From contig BDDD01001669.1 of NCBI GenBank assembly GCA_001972305.1, positions 62,001 to 126,000 of the forward strand: DNA of 64,000 nt, read 5' to 3'. This document shows positions 36,403 through 46,739 of this stretch, one piece after another. The position numbers and the translations under genes are program-made. This DNA is from Cephalotus follicularis (lineage: Eukaryota; Streptophyta; Magnoliopsida; Oxalidales; Cephalotaceae). The notes under the pieces are model-generated. The model saw nothing but the letters and a program-made list of their open reading frames with translations, was not told the origin of the DNA and made no database searches. The first letter of the stretch is position 1; each line of letters starts with the position of its first letter.

Positions 36403-36758
36403 TAGGTGCAGTGTGACTCTAATTACCATACTTATGAATAGTATTTTTCAAATTCAATCGTTGGATTTGATATTCTATTAATATAGATCACTAATATAAA
36501 TTTTTAATTCAATCGGATATTTGTAGATATTATATTGAATATGATAATATTTTATTGTTTATGAGTAAATTATAGAACGGTTAAACTTTTGGTCTGAAAA
36601 TTAAATGGTTTGAGATATTTACTTGACTTGAAAATTTGTATGCATGATCTAGACAAATAGATCATCAAATCCATTGGTTGGATTTGAAAAATAGTATTCA
36701 CAAGTATGGTAATTAGGGTGACTATAAACCTAAGTTGGGTACAATATCACCCCATAAT
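36403..36758. mobile_element. Foldback element, family A, duplicate of 34628-34983
   Basis: Near-identical to 34628-34983 at the 1775-bp offset, arising by the tandem duplication and not by separate transposition. Confidence 0.6.
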
Positions 36759-36886
36759 AGATATTCCCTATATATATAGTACGCATAAAATAAAAGTCTT
36801 AAAAAAGCAGAAATGTAATCACAACAGATGAAAATTACATAATTACCCATATTTTATATCTATTACTTACAAAATTACCTAAGACT

Positions 36887-37303
36887 TAGGAATGACAACA
36901 TGGCGGTTTTGGTACAGGTAGTATGAGACCCAGACTCGGACCAACACACTTTGATATGGGACCGGGCCCAAACCAGACCCGATACAGGTAGATTATATTA
37001 GTACTAGAACCGACCCTACAGAAAAAAAAGAGGTACCAAAACCGAACCGGACTTGTTAGTATTAAAAAAATATAACAAACTATTTTTATTATTTATGGTT
37101 TAGATTATATGTATATACATATTTAATTAAAAAAGTAATATACCCGGGTTGGTTTCGAGTCCATGACTCTTATACCCGAAATTGACCCGATTCTTATAAA
37201 TTGGTATTGGAATTGACCTGGAACTGAATTAAAAAAATAAATCATCTGGCCGGTGCGTTTTCGGTTCGGTTCGTTGCGGATACGGTTCTAATTGCCATTC
37301 TTA
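36887..37303. mobile_element. hAT-type MITE, copy 2 (by duplication)
   Basis: It has the same ends and the same flanking CTAAGACT (36879-36886 and 37304-37311) as the copy at 35112-35527. The shared target duplication shows that the element was copied with its surroundings and did not insert twice. Confidence 0.8.
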
Positions 37304-37363
37304 CTAAGACTCGATCACCTTAGATGCTGGATGAGACTTAGGTTCTGGATTATCTAAAAATGT

Positions 37364-37658
37364 CATGCTTATGAGTTATATTTTACAAATTTGACAATTG
37401 AGTGTGATAATCTATATACGTAGATCATATCTACAAATTTTGTAAGTCAATTAAATACTTCTAACTATTTCATTTTCATATAACAATCTGAAACGTTATA
37501 ACTATATATGAGGAAAAACTGGCTTAACTGTTAAAATTGTTATATTAAAATGAAATAGTTAGAGAATTTCAATTAACTTCAAAATCGATATGTATGATCT
37601 ACACATATAAATTATCATATAGAACGGTCGGATTTGTAAAATATAACTTGTAAGTATG
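37364..37658. mobile_element. Foldback element, family B, copy 3
   Basis: Counterpart of 35588-35881 in duplication unit 2, with the same inverted arms and small differences. Confidence 0.6.
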
Positions 37659-37732
37659 TAGTTTTTAGGTGATCCAGCAAATAAGCCTGATCCACCATAT
37701 AAGACGATATATATATATATATGGAATATGTT

Positions 37733-38102
37733 TTATGGGGTGACACTGCACCTAACTTAGGTGTAGTGTCACCCTAATTACTGTACTTGTGAATAGTATT
37801 TTTCAAATTCAACCGATGAATTTGATGATTTATTTGTCTAGATCATGGATGCAAATTTTCAAGTCAATTGAATATCTCTAAGTTAGGTGAAAAGTTTGAC
37901 CGTTCTATAATTTACTCATAAACAATAAAATATTATCATATTCAATATAATATCTACAGATATCCGATTGACTTGAAAAATTGCACGCATGATCAAGACA
38001 AATAGATCATCAAATCCATTAGGTGAATTTGAAAAATACTATTCACAAGTACAGTAATTAGGATGACACTACACCTAAGTTAGGTGCAATATCACCCCAT
38101 AA
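37733..38102. mobile_element. Foldback element, family A, best-preserved copy
   Basis: The 370-bp element starts TTATGGGGTGACACTGCACC and ends ATATCACCCCATAA. The two halves are inverted copies over about 150 bases, each including GTGAATAGTATTTTTCAAAT or its complement. The terminal 40 bases are themselves palindromic (GCACCTAACTTAGGTGTAG). Target duplication not resolved. Confidence 0.7.
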
Positions 38103-38911
38103 TATATAGGGGAATATGTATAAGAGCAACACACTAACTAAGAAAGTTAGCGTGTATGGCCAATGGGTCCCACCCAAAAAAAATTGCGTCTTCAGTCTTA
38201 AGTCTAAAAACTCCCCTCTCTTGCTCACAAAGCCTTCAACAAACAGAACTCCTCTCTGCATATACCTAAAGCGTCTTGCGTCTTCACCAAAAAATCGTCT
38301 CTCCTTCTTCACAAATCTCCCCTCTCTCACGAAGTCTTCTTCACCTAGACTCGTTCTCGCCCACACACTGTTGCTCTGTCGCCAACATCCACGGCCGACG
38401 TGCCCACCTACCAGCTTCATCGAAAATCGAGAGAGAAAAAAACTCCTCTCTTCTTAGCCGACGCAAAGCTCCCCCTGCCCCCTTCCCACGCTCTCTGGCT
38501 GTCAAGGTAAACCTCTCTCTCTCTCGATTCTCTCTCTCTCTCTCAGACCCAGACCCAGACCCATTGTGCGAAACTATAAACCTTAGAATTTGAAATCAAA
38601 GTTTTACACTTTGATTCATTTTCTTTATATTATAAAACATTAAAATAGTTAAACCCCAAATCAACCATCATTTTGAACTCAATGCTACTACATCAACACA
38701 CCCCCCACATTTGAGCGCACCTTTGACGAGCCTCTCTCTTGCGCGCACACACCAAAAGTACCCTATCGACATCTATATTTATTTCCATAATTTATTAGTT
38801 GGGGGGAAATTTTCTTTAGAACTGTGCATAACCTCTCTCTCTCTCTCTCTCTCGTTTGAAACTCTCTGTGTGTGTGAAAATGAAATTAACTTTTGATTTA
38901 CAATTTGGTAG
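38103..38911 (+). other. Likely 5' UTR exon and first intron of the viroplasmin-domain gene
   Basis: CT-rich transcribed-leader-like sequence (about 38200-38506) ends at CTGTCAAG/GTAAAC, a good splice donor at 38507. A matching acceptor, TTTGGTAG, ends at 38911, two bases before an ATG. The intron holds several CT microsatellite runs. Open frames at 38116-38457 and 38276-38593 have no recognisable domains and are treated as UTR. Confidence 0.45.
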
Positions 38912-38912
38912 G

Positions 38913-39191
38913 ATGGCAGGACGACCAGATAAGGTATATGTTGCATTTATTGGAAGGCAACCCGGGATATATAATACCTTGGTTGAATGTAATCGACAGG
39001 TCTGTGGACACCCAGGTGCAACATTCCAATCTTATAGATCTCGCGTAGAGGCTGAGCAAGCTTTTATGCAGCATACGACCAGCACATTTAGCTCTCTTAA
39101 TATGACACCTCGTGCATCAATGGTCGACGCCGCTACCCAAACCGATGCATCGCTGGACGCTAATACCCAAACTGATGTATGTTGTTACTGA
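38913..39191 (+). CDS. RNase H1-N / viroplasmin-like domain exon
   Basis: From the ATG at 38913 the product reads MAGRPDKVYVAFIGRQPGIY. It continues with TLVECNRQVCGHPGATFQSY and RSRVEAEQAFMQH, a full RNase H1 N-terminal ('caulimovirus viroplasmin', PF01693) fold of about 45 residues. In RNase H1 this fold binds RNA/DNA hybrid. It is followed by a Ser/Thr-rich tail with a repeated (A/N)TQTD motif. The frame runs to a stop at 39191 (92 residues), but GAT/GTATGT at 39176-39177 is a strong phase-0 splice donor, so the exon may end there and the gene continue. No following exon, such as an RNase H catalytic domain, is found before the transposons. It may be a host gene cut off by insertions, a transposon-carried gene or a pseudogene. 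Confidence 0.6.
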   Translation: MAGRPDKVYVAFIGRQPGIYNTLVECNRQVCGHPGATFQSYRSRVEAEQAFMQHTTSTFSSLNMTPRASMVDAATQTDASLDANTQTDVCCY

Positions 39192-40639
39192 ATATTATCC
39201 TGCAAGTAGCTACTTCTGGCCATAATTATTTATGAAGTTACTGAATATTAGAAACTAATTGAACTTTGAAGCAGTGACTAGCTAATGCATCTGTATGGAA
39301 TTTAGGGAAACTGAACATGAGTAGCTGCTCATACCCAATCATGTGAACAATAGAGACAATATTTGAATTTCTCTCCATTTTTCTACCTTGCATGATTTCT
39401 CTTCTACCATCAAAATTTAAAATGTCGTCTCTATTATTCACATAAGTGGATGCTCATATCCACTTTTTCATATATTTACATTGTCACATAGTAGTAAACT
39501 TTTTGTTTACCACCCTATCTTATACTATTTAATAAAATTAAATATAAAGGTCTTGAAACAAATATACTCCATAAATCCTTATATGTAAATTCATTAAATG
39601 GTATAAGATGGGGTGACAAACAAAAAATGTGCCACCAAGTGACAAGGGATCCTATCTCAAAGAAAAATAAAAGGTTTAAAATTAGACCTTTTGTTTTTTT
39701 TTTTTTTAACAATCGACACATAACACAATAAGTTTTTGGAATCTCACTCTTAAAGTGAGAGTAGAGAAGAAAATTGAATGCCATTTACAGAGAATAGTTA
39801 AAAATACAAACTATCTCTTAAATCATGGGAATATAGAACTACAAATAAGAAATTATAAGAGAGAATATCCCAAAGTTGAACTCAAATTTCAAACATTTGT
39901 TTCCTCTTATCTAATTGTTCCGTGTTTTTGTCAAACAAATTATGAAACGTTGTGGGAGTGAGGATTTGAATATTGACATATGCCAAAACAGATAGAAACG
40001 CTAAAAATCATGCTAAGTATTTAAAAAATACTAAATACATATTTACCAATTTTTTCATCATAATACATGTGTCACTAGACATGATATATGGAGAATAAAA
40101 TACATAAGTGGATCTGATTATTTTTCATGAATGAATAAATACATGTCATGTATTGTGACACTTATAAAATTATTCATAAGTACAGTATTATTGTAAATAT
40201 TTTCTATGAGATTAGATGAAATAAATGAGTCGTTTAGTAGACGGTTATCTTAATATAGTAAAATCAGATAAAAAGTGATTTGTAAATATATATTGCTTAG
40301 TTTGTTATTAAGTAACATAACCTGAACTGTAAGATGAATAATATCTACAATCAGGTCACTAACTGGGTCACATAATTGGTTCTCAAATAAATGATGGGAT
40401 TACCGATCCAACCTACGGGTCAGATCATCTGAATTTTATGACTATGAGTTCAACCACCAAACACTCCTGTTAGACTTGATTCAGTTTCAAGTTTAAACCT
40501 CTTTTCATGCTTTAACTGTGCGGGATAATCAATGAAAAAGAGTAGCCACAGGTGTGTAGCAATAACCAACCAGAGAACAATAGAATACGATAGCAGCTAG
40601 CATTTTAATCTCCTTAAGGCTACATAAGACATAAATATT

Positions 40640-40642
<3 letters not shown>

Positions 40643-40687
<45 letters not shown>
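40643..40687. repeat. (CT)n microsatellite, left copy
   Basis: A 45-base CT run, also present in the right duplication copy at 44768-44813. Confidence 0.9.
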
Positions 40688-40691
<4 letters not shown>

Positions 40692-41039
40692 CTGTTTTCT
40701 CATCACAAATACTAACATTCCCAGCATTGCTTAACTACCCACAAGTTTTGAGTAAACGAAGCACATGAGAGTGAGGCGTACGCTGACAGGAACTTGAATA
40801 CTTTTGCTTAATGTTGCAGCCACAAATTGATCGATAGACCTGTTTTAGTTAGGCTTCAATTCATTTCCACTGCGAAGACTCGAAACAAATCTTAACTAAT
40901 CAACATGCATGTGTTTTTAGATCCCACTAATTTACCTACATAAACGTCAGGCGCAAGCAAGATAGTCTAGGTCAACACTGAAAGCATAACCTTATCAATA
41001 AAAGTGGTAGTTCGGGATAAAAGTGGTAGTTCATTACTG

Positions 41040-41165
41040 GTATAAACTCTAAAGACCTAATAAAGAAATAATTATTTTCATAATTGTATCGTAAAATAAC
41101 CTGACGAAGACTCGAACATTGATTCTCGTTATTCTGGATAAGCACTCTTACCACTATATTAGAAC
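41040..41165 (-). repeat. tRNA-derived SINE-like repeat, left copy
   Basis: On the minus strand, ATAGTGGTAAGAGTGC (A box) is followed about 35 bases later by ATGTTCGAGTCTTCG (B box). The same sequence is repeated near 45166-45291 by the large duplication. Confidence 0.5.
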
Positions 41166-41343
41166 TCTTAATGATCCAACTTGTTTATTAAACCGGTGAA
41201 GTGACAGAACTATTCCTAATCGCAGAATGTTTAATGAAATGGTCAAGTCAATTGAATCACGACAACTCATCGTCAATCTAATAACATTTAATAATTCAAA
41301 AACGTATTTTTTTTATTGTAAATGAACATATTTTTATTTTATA

Positions 41344-41541
41344 TGTTGATATATAATTGTATATTTTGTATTAATGAGCTGTATATTCTGTATTCATGAT
41401 TATATTTGATTTGATTTGATTGTGTATCTCTGCATTCATTATTTTAATTATGTAATGTCCTATAAATATGACCTCCCTGTACTCATTTAGACATACACAG
41501 AAATATAGTCAATATTTCTCCAGTCTCTTTATTTCATAACA
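41344..41541 (+). repeat. Orphan Copia LTR (duplicate of the 45471 LTR)
   Basis: It starts TGTTGATATATAATTG and ends TTTCATAACA, followed by the primer-binding sequence TGGTATCAGAGC (initiator tRNA-Met type). It is preceded by TTATA as in the right copy. The rest of its element is not present here; it is part of the duplicated block. Confidence 0.85.
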
Positions 41542-41903
41542 TGGTATCAGAGCAGTAATATTGTTTGTCTCGAAGGTTTCAAAGTACCTTCAGCAATTGA
41601 TTCTGCACAACGTCCATCCCGGTATCACAATCGGCTACTGGTAGAGAGAGATTTTGTTTCCGATATCCGATCAGAAAACCAAGGGTACCGGTTGTATCCT
41701 CTGACAACGGCGAGTTCACCGGTGGTGGTCCGATCGTGCTCCGTTGATCAGAAAAGCCTCACTCGCTGTCATTTCTTTCTGGTCGCTTCGATCACCTATC
41801 TCCGGTCACTTTCCGACTTCAACAACCATATCATGAGAAAGGCGACACTCCGTTCGGCTACCTCTCCAAGTTTCACGGTGAACGGAGCTAAGAAGAAGTC
41901 GCA

Positions 41904-43314
41904 CACTACTAAAAAACAGGGCTACGACGAGGGCACTTCCCCCCGCCGTCCCTTCACCGTTGAGTCAACGGCGAGGGGGAAAAAACCCTCACCAAATTCC
42001 TCCTCGCCCTTAACTCAGCGGTCTAGCGAGGGTTAAGTCTCCTCGCTGTTTACTGCCCTCGCCATGGCGAGGGTATGTCTAGGGATATATCCCCTCGCCA
42101 CAATACCCTCGCCATGGCGAGGGTAGGACCTCTACCCTCGCCATGCCCTCGCTATGGCGAGGATATCACTAGGGCAGTTTTCCCTCGCCGTGACCTGTTC
42201 GTAAACTCATATCCCCTCGCTTACCCTCGTCGTGCCCTCGCGCGAGGGCTTAGACCCTCGCTATGTGTGTTTTCTGCAGAATGGCCAAGGCATTACCCTC
42301 GCCATGCCCTCGCCATGCTGCAGATAATGCAGATGGAACTACCAGCAGAATCCATTCCCCTATATCCAAGCAAAATCTGCAATTCATTTCAACAGCAGCC
42401 ACAATAACAGTTTATATTTCACAATTGTGTAATTGACTCCATCCATAACTACTACACAACACATTTCATTCATAGTAAACTAACAGAACAATTTAAACGA
42501 GCTTTACAGCATATATATAAAAAGTGTAATACGTTTACAACCAGTCTTAAAATGTGTCAAACTAAACAAACTACGACTCGTCTTCGCTATCGTCAGAGTC
42601 TGAAGATGGCTAGAAGGGGGGGTTGACTCACCATCCTCTCCATTATAATAGGAGGTCGAAGAGTATCATTCCCCGCCTTCCGACGGGTTTCATAGTATAC
42701 ATCCATAGTATGTTTCCCCTTGGCCCTCTGCAAGTCAAATGAAATTTTGAATTAGTTTGAAACACAAATTAAGTTCATTAAGCACCATAATTATAAATTA
42801 AGTTTATTACTTACCCCTATCAGAAGCTGTCTTTCCATCGTGTGACAACTACCAGTGTAGGTGGTGTGTGCTTCGTTCGCCCTATTGGTGGCATTGGTTC
42901 TTGCCCGCTTCTGAAATTCCTCGGACATCCACATGTTCAACATCTTATCCCACACTGGCCATGGTATCTCTGCAGGGCAATGTTGCATGCACTCATGGCT
43001 CATCTGCTGAACACCAGCGCCCTTCATTGCCTTCCTCCTATAGTTACGTATCCATTTTGGGTAATTCTCCAGCACGTAACTATAGAATGGAAGCCTGCTG
43101 TGTGCATTAGATGGAAGAAAGTGGAAGAAGTCCTACAAAACATCAGTGTCAAACAACGAGTTTGAAAAAAATCCTAAATAATATTGATTGTTAACTGCAA
43201 CAGTTTTACCCACAAATAGATTCTCCCACAGTAGTTCCTTCTCTGCATCAGGCCATTGGCTCCACGTGATCCATGGCTGTAGTATTCTGTTCTTGATGAT
43301 GGACGCTATGGTGT
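41904..43314. mobile_element. Partial CACTA element, left duplication copy
   Basis: It starts CACTACTAAAAAACAGGGC in the same place within the Copia leader as the complete copy at 46031, and is preceded by GCA. It holds the palindromic subterminal repeats and part of the second CACTA gene (minus strand, 42791-43360). It lacks about 460 bp found in the right copy and ends at a second CACTA terminus at 43315. Confidence 0.8.
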
Positions 43315-43401
43315 CACTACAAAAAAACAGGCCTACGGCGAGGGCATACGGCGAGGGCATGGCGAGGGCATTAAGTCCCCTCGCCGTTTTGCCCGTTTTT
43401 A
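43315..43401. mobile_element. Terminus of another CACTA element, cut off at the N
   Basis: CACTACAAAAAAACAGGCCT followed by GGCGAGGGCA repeats is a CACTA end inserted within the gene of the partial element. Only 87 bases are present before the N at 43402. The right copy of the duplication has no such insertion here. Confidence 0.75.
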
Positions 43402-43402
43402 N
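43402..43402. other. Ambiguous base N at the duplication junction
   Basis: A single N lies between the truncated CACTA terminus and the first base of the right duplication copy. It is the only unresolved base noticed in the window and may mark a joined contig end. Confidence 0.95.
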
Positions 43403-44765
43403 ATGAGTAGCTGCTCAAACCCAATCATGTGAACAATAGAGACAATATTTGAATTTCTCTCCATTTTTCTACCTTGCATGATTACTCTTCTACCATCAAA
43501 ATTTAAAATGTCGTCTCTATTATTCACATAAGTCGATGCTCATATCCACTTTTTCATATATATACATTGTCACCTAGTGGTAAACTTTTTGTTTACCACC
43601 CTATCTTATACTATTCAATAAAATTAAATCTAAAGGTCTTGAAACAAATGCACTCCATAAATCCTTATATGTAAATTCATTAAATGGTATAAGATGGGGT
43701 GGCAAACAAAAAATTTGCCACCAAGTGACAAGGGATCCTATCTCAAAGAAAAATAAAAGGTTTAAAATTAGACCTTTTGTTTTTTTTTTTTAACAATCGA
43801 CACATAACACAATAAGTTTTTGGAATCTCACTCTTAAAGTGAGAGTAGAGAAAAAAATTGAATGCCATTTATAGAGAATAGTTAGAAATACAAACTATCT
43901 CTTAAATCATGGGAATATAAAAATACAAATAAGAAATTATAAGAGAGAATATCCCAAAGTTGAACTCAAATTTCAAACATTTGTTTCCTCTTATCTAATT
44001 GTTCCGTGTTTTTGTCACACAAATTATGAAACGTTGTGGGAGTGAGGATTTGAATATTGACGTATGCCAAAACAGATAGAAACGCTAAAAATCATGCTAG
44101 AATCTTATCCCCAAGTTTAAAGTTAGACTTGAGTTGGATGAAGTATTTCAAAAATACTAAATACACATTTACCAATTTTTTCATCATAATACATGTCACT
44201 AGACATGATATATGGAGAATAAAATACATAGGTGAATCTGATTATTTTTCATGAATAAATAAATACATGTCATGTATTGTGATACTTATAAAATTATTCA
44301 TAAGTACAGTATTATTGTAAATATTTTCTATGAGATCAGATGAAATAAATGAGTCGTTTAGTAGACGGTTATCTTAATATAGTAAAATCAGATAAAGAGT
44401 GATTTGTAAATATATTTTGCTTAGTTTGTTATTAAGTAACGTAACCTGAACTGTAAGATGAATAATATCTACAATCAGGTCACTAACTGGGTCACATCAT
44501 TGGTTCTCAAATAAATGATGGGATTACCGATCCAACCTACGGGTCAGATCATCTGAAATTTTATGACTATGAGTTCAACCACCAAACACTCACTGTTAGA
44601 CTTGATTCAGTTTCAAGTTTAAACCTCTTTTCATGCTGTAACTGTGCGGGATAATCAATGAAAAAGAGTAGCCACAGGTGTGTAGCAATAACCAACCAGA
44701 GAACAATAGAATACGATAGCAGCTAGCATTTTAATCTCCTTAAGGCTACATAAGACATAAATATT

Positions 44766-44767
<2 letters not shown>

Positions 44768-44813
<46 letters not shown>
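44768..44813. repeat. (CT)n microsatellite, right copy
   Basis: A 46-base CT run matching 40643-40687 at the duplicated position. Confidence 0.9.
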
Positions 44814-44817
<4 letters not shown>

Positions 44818-45165
44818 CTGTTTTCTCATCACAAATACTAACATTCCCAGCATTGCTTAACTACCCACAAGTTTTGAGTAAACGAAGCACATGAGAGTGA
44901 GGCGTACGCTGACAGGAACTTGAATACTTTTGCTTAATGTTGCAGCCACAAATTGATCGATAGACCTGTTTTAGTTAGGCTTCAATTCATTTCCACTGCG
45001 AAGACTCGAAACAAATCTTAACTAATCAACATGCATGTGTTTTTAGATCCCACTAATTTACCTACATAAACGTCAGGCGCAAGCAAGATAGTCTAGGTCA
45101 ACACTGAAAGCATAACCTTATCAATAAAAGTGGTAGTTCGGGATAAAAGTGGTAGTTCATTACTG

Positions 45166-45291
45166 GTATAAACTCTAAAGACCTAATAAAGAAATAATTA
45201 TTTTCATAATTGTATCGTAAAATAACCTGACGAAGACTCGAACATTGATTCTCGTTATTCTGGATAAGCACTCTTACCACTATATTAGAAC
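45166..45291 (-). repeat. tRNA-derived SINE-like repeat, right copy
   Basis: Same A-box and B-box arrangement on the minus strand as at 41040-41165; it is a duplicate, not an independent insertion. Confidence 0.5.
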
Positions 45292-45470
45292 TCTTAATGA
45301 TCCAACTTGTTTATTAAACCGGTGAAGTGACAGAACTATTCCTAATCGCAGAATGTTTAATAAAATGGTCAAGTCAATTGAATCACGACAACTCATCGTT
45401 GACCTAATAACATTTAATAATTCAAAAACGCATTTTTTTTTATTGTAAATGAACATATTTTTATTTTATA

Positions 45471-45668
45471 TGTTGATATATAATTGTATATTTTGTATTA
45501 ATGAGCTGTATATTCTGTATTCACGATTATATTTGATTTGATTTGATTGTGTATCTCTGCATTCATTATTTTAATTATGTAATTTCCTATAAATATAACC
45601 TCCCTGTACTCATTTAGACATACACAGAAATATAGTCAATATTTCTCCAGTCTATTTATTTCATAACA
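45471..45668 (+). repeat. 5' LTR of the 45471-61703 Copia element
   Basis: A 198-bp LTR with CCTATAAATA as a likely core promoter near 45589-45598. It is near-identical to the orphan LTR at 41344-41541. Confidence 0.85.
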
Positions 45669-45681
45669 TGGTATCAGAGCA
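45669..45681 (+). promoter_or_regulatory. Primer-binding site (initiator tRNA-Met type)
   Basis: TGGTATCAGAGC directly follows the 5' LTR. This is the usual plant Copia primer-binding sequence, complementary to the 3' end of initiator methionine tRNA. Confidence 0.85.
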
Positions 45682-46054
45682 GTAATATTGTTCGTCTCGA
45701 AGGTTTCAAAGTACCTTCAGCAATTGATTCTGCACAACGTCCATCCCGGTATCACAATCGGCTACTGGTAGAGAGAGATTTTGTTTCCGATCTCCGATCA
45801 GAAAACCAAGGGTACCAGTTGTATCCTCTGACAACGGCGAGTTCACCGGTGGTGGTCCGATCGTGCTCCGTTGATCAGAAAAGCCTCACTCGCTGTCGTT
45901 TCTTTCTGGTCGCTTCGATCACCTATCTCCGGTCACTTTCCGGCTTCAACAACCACATCATGAGAAAGACGACACTCCGTTCGGCTACCCCTCCAAGTTT
46001 CACGGCGAACGGAGCTAAGAAGAAGTCGCACACTACTAAAAAATAGGGCTACGA

Positions 46055-46450
46055 CGAGGGCACTTCCCCTCGCCGTCCCTTCACCGTTGAGTCAACGGCG
46101 AGGGGAAAAAAACCCTCACCAAATTCCGCCTTGCCCTTAACTCAGCGGTCTAGCGAGGGTATGGCGAGGGTTAAGTCTCCTCGCTGTTTACTGCCTTCGC
46201 CATGGCGAGGGTATGCTAGGGCTATATCCCCTCGCCACAATACCCTCGCCATGGCGAGGGTAGGACCTCTACCCTCACCATGCCCTCGCTATGGCGAGGG
46301 CATCATTAGGGCAGTTTCCCCTCGCCGTGACCTGTTCGTAAATTCATATCCCCTCGCTTACCCTCGTCGTGCCCTCGCGCGAGGGCTTAGACCCTCGCCC
46401 TGTGTGTTTTCTGCAGAATGGCTAGGGCATTACCCTCGCCATGCCCTCGC
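46055..46450. repeat. Left subterminal palindromic repeats of the CACTA element
   Basis: Multiple copies of CCCTCGCCAT and ATGGCGAGGG occur, several joined into the perfect 18-bp palindrome CCCTCGCCATGGCGAGGG (for example near 46244-46261), plus CCCTCGCGCGAGGG near 46373. In En/Spm, subterminal repeats bind the element-encoded TNPA protein; these are the likely counterparts. The partial left copy has the same array at about 41930-42310. Confidence 0.85.
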
Positions 46451-46739
46451 CATGCTGCAGATAATGCAGATGGAACTACCAGCAGAATCCATTCCCCTAT
46501 ATCCAAGCAAAACCTGCAATTCATTTCAGCAGCAGCCACAATAACAGTTTATATTTCACAATTGTGTAATTGACTCCATCCATAACTACTACACAACACA
46601 TTTCATTCATAGTAAACTAACAGAACAATTTAAACGAGCTTTACAGCATATATATAAAAAGTGTAATACGTTTACAACCAGTCTTAAAATGTGTCAAACT
46701 AAACAAACTACGACTCGTCTTCGCTATCGTCAGAGTCTG

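Larger units (their letters stand above)
36282..38090. repeat. Tandem duplication, unit 2
   Basis: Second copy of 34507-36281, in direct orientation. It contains the second hAT MITE, family A foldback copies at about 36403-36758 and 37733-38102, and the family B copy at 37364-37658. Confidence 0.85.
39317..43314. repeat. Large direct duplication, left copy
   Basis: Matches 43403-47909 from ATGAGTAGCTGCTCA onward, including flanking DNA, a CT microsatellite, a SINE-like repeat, a Copia LTR with leader, and the start of a CACTA element. Differences are small substitutions plus two larger length differences: about 41 bp absent here relative to the right copy near 40018, and about 460 bp of CACTA sequence absent near 42621. 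It ends where another CACTA terminus begins. Confidence 0.9.

Noticed and set aside
38276-38593. 105-codon open frame upstream of the viroplasmin exon
   Set aside because: Ser/Leu/Pro-rich product from CT-rich leader sequence that crosses the inferred splice donor; typical of a 5' UTR.
41692-42036. 114-codon open frame (and its duplicate at 45819)
   Set aside because: It spans the Copia leader and runs into the CACTA end, so it is a chance frame across two elements.
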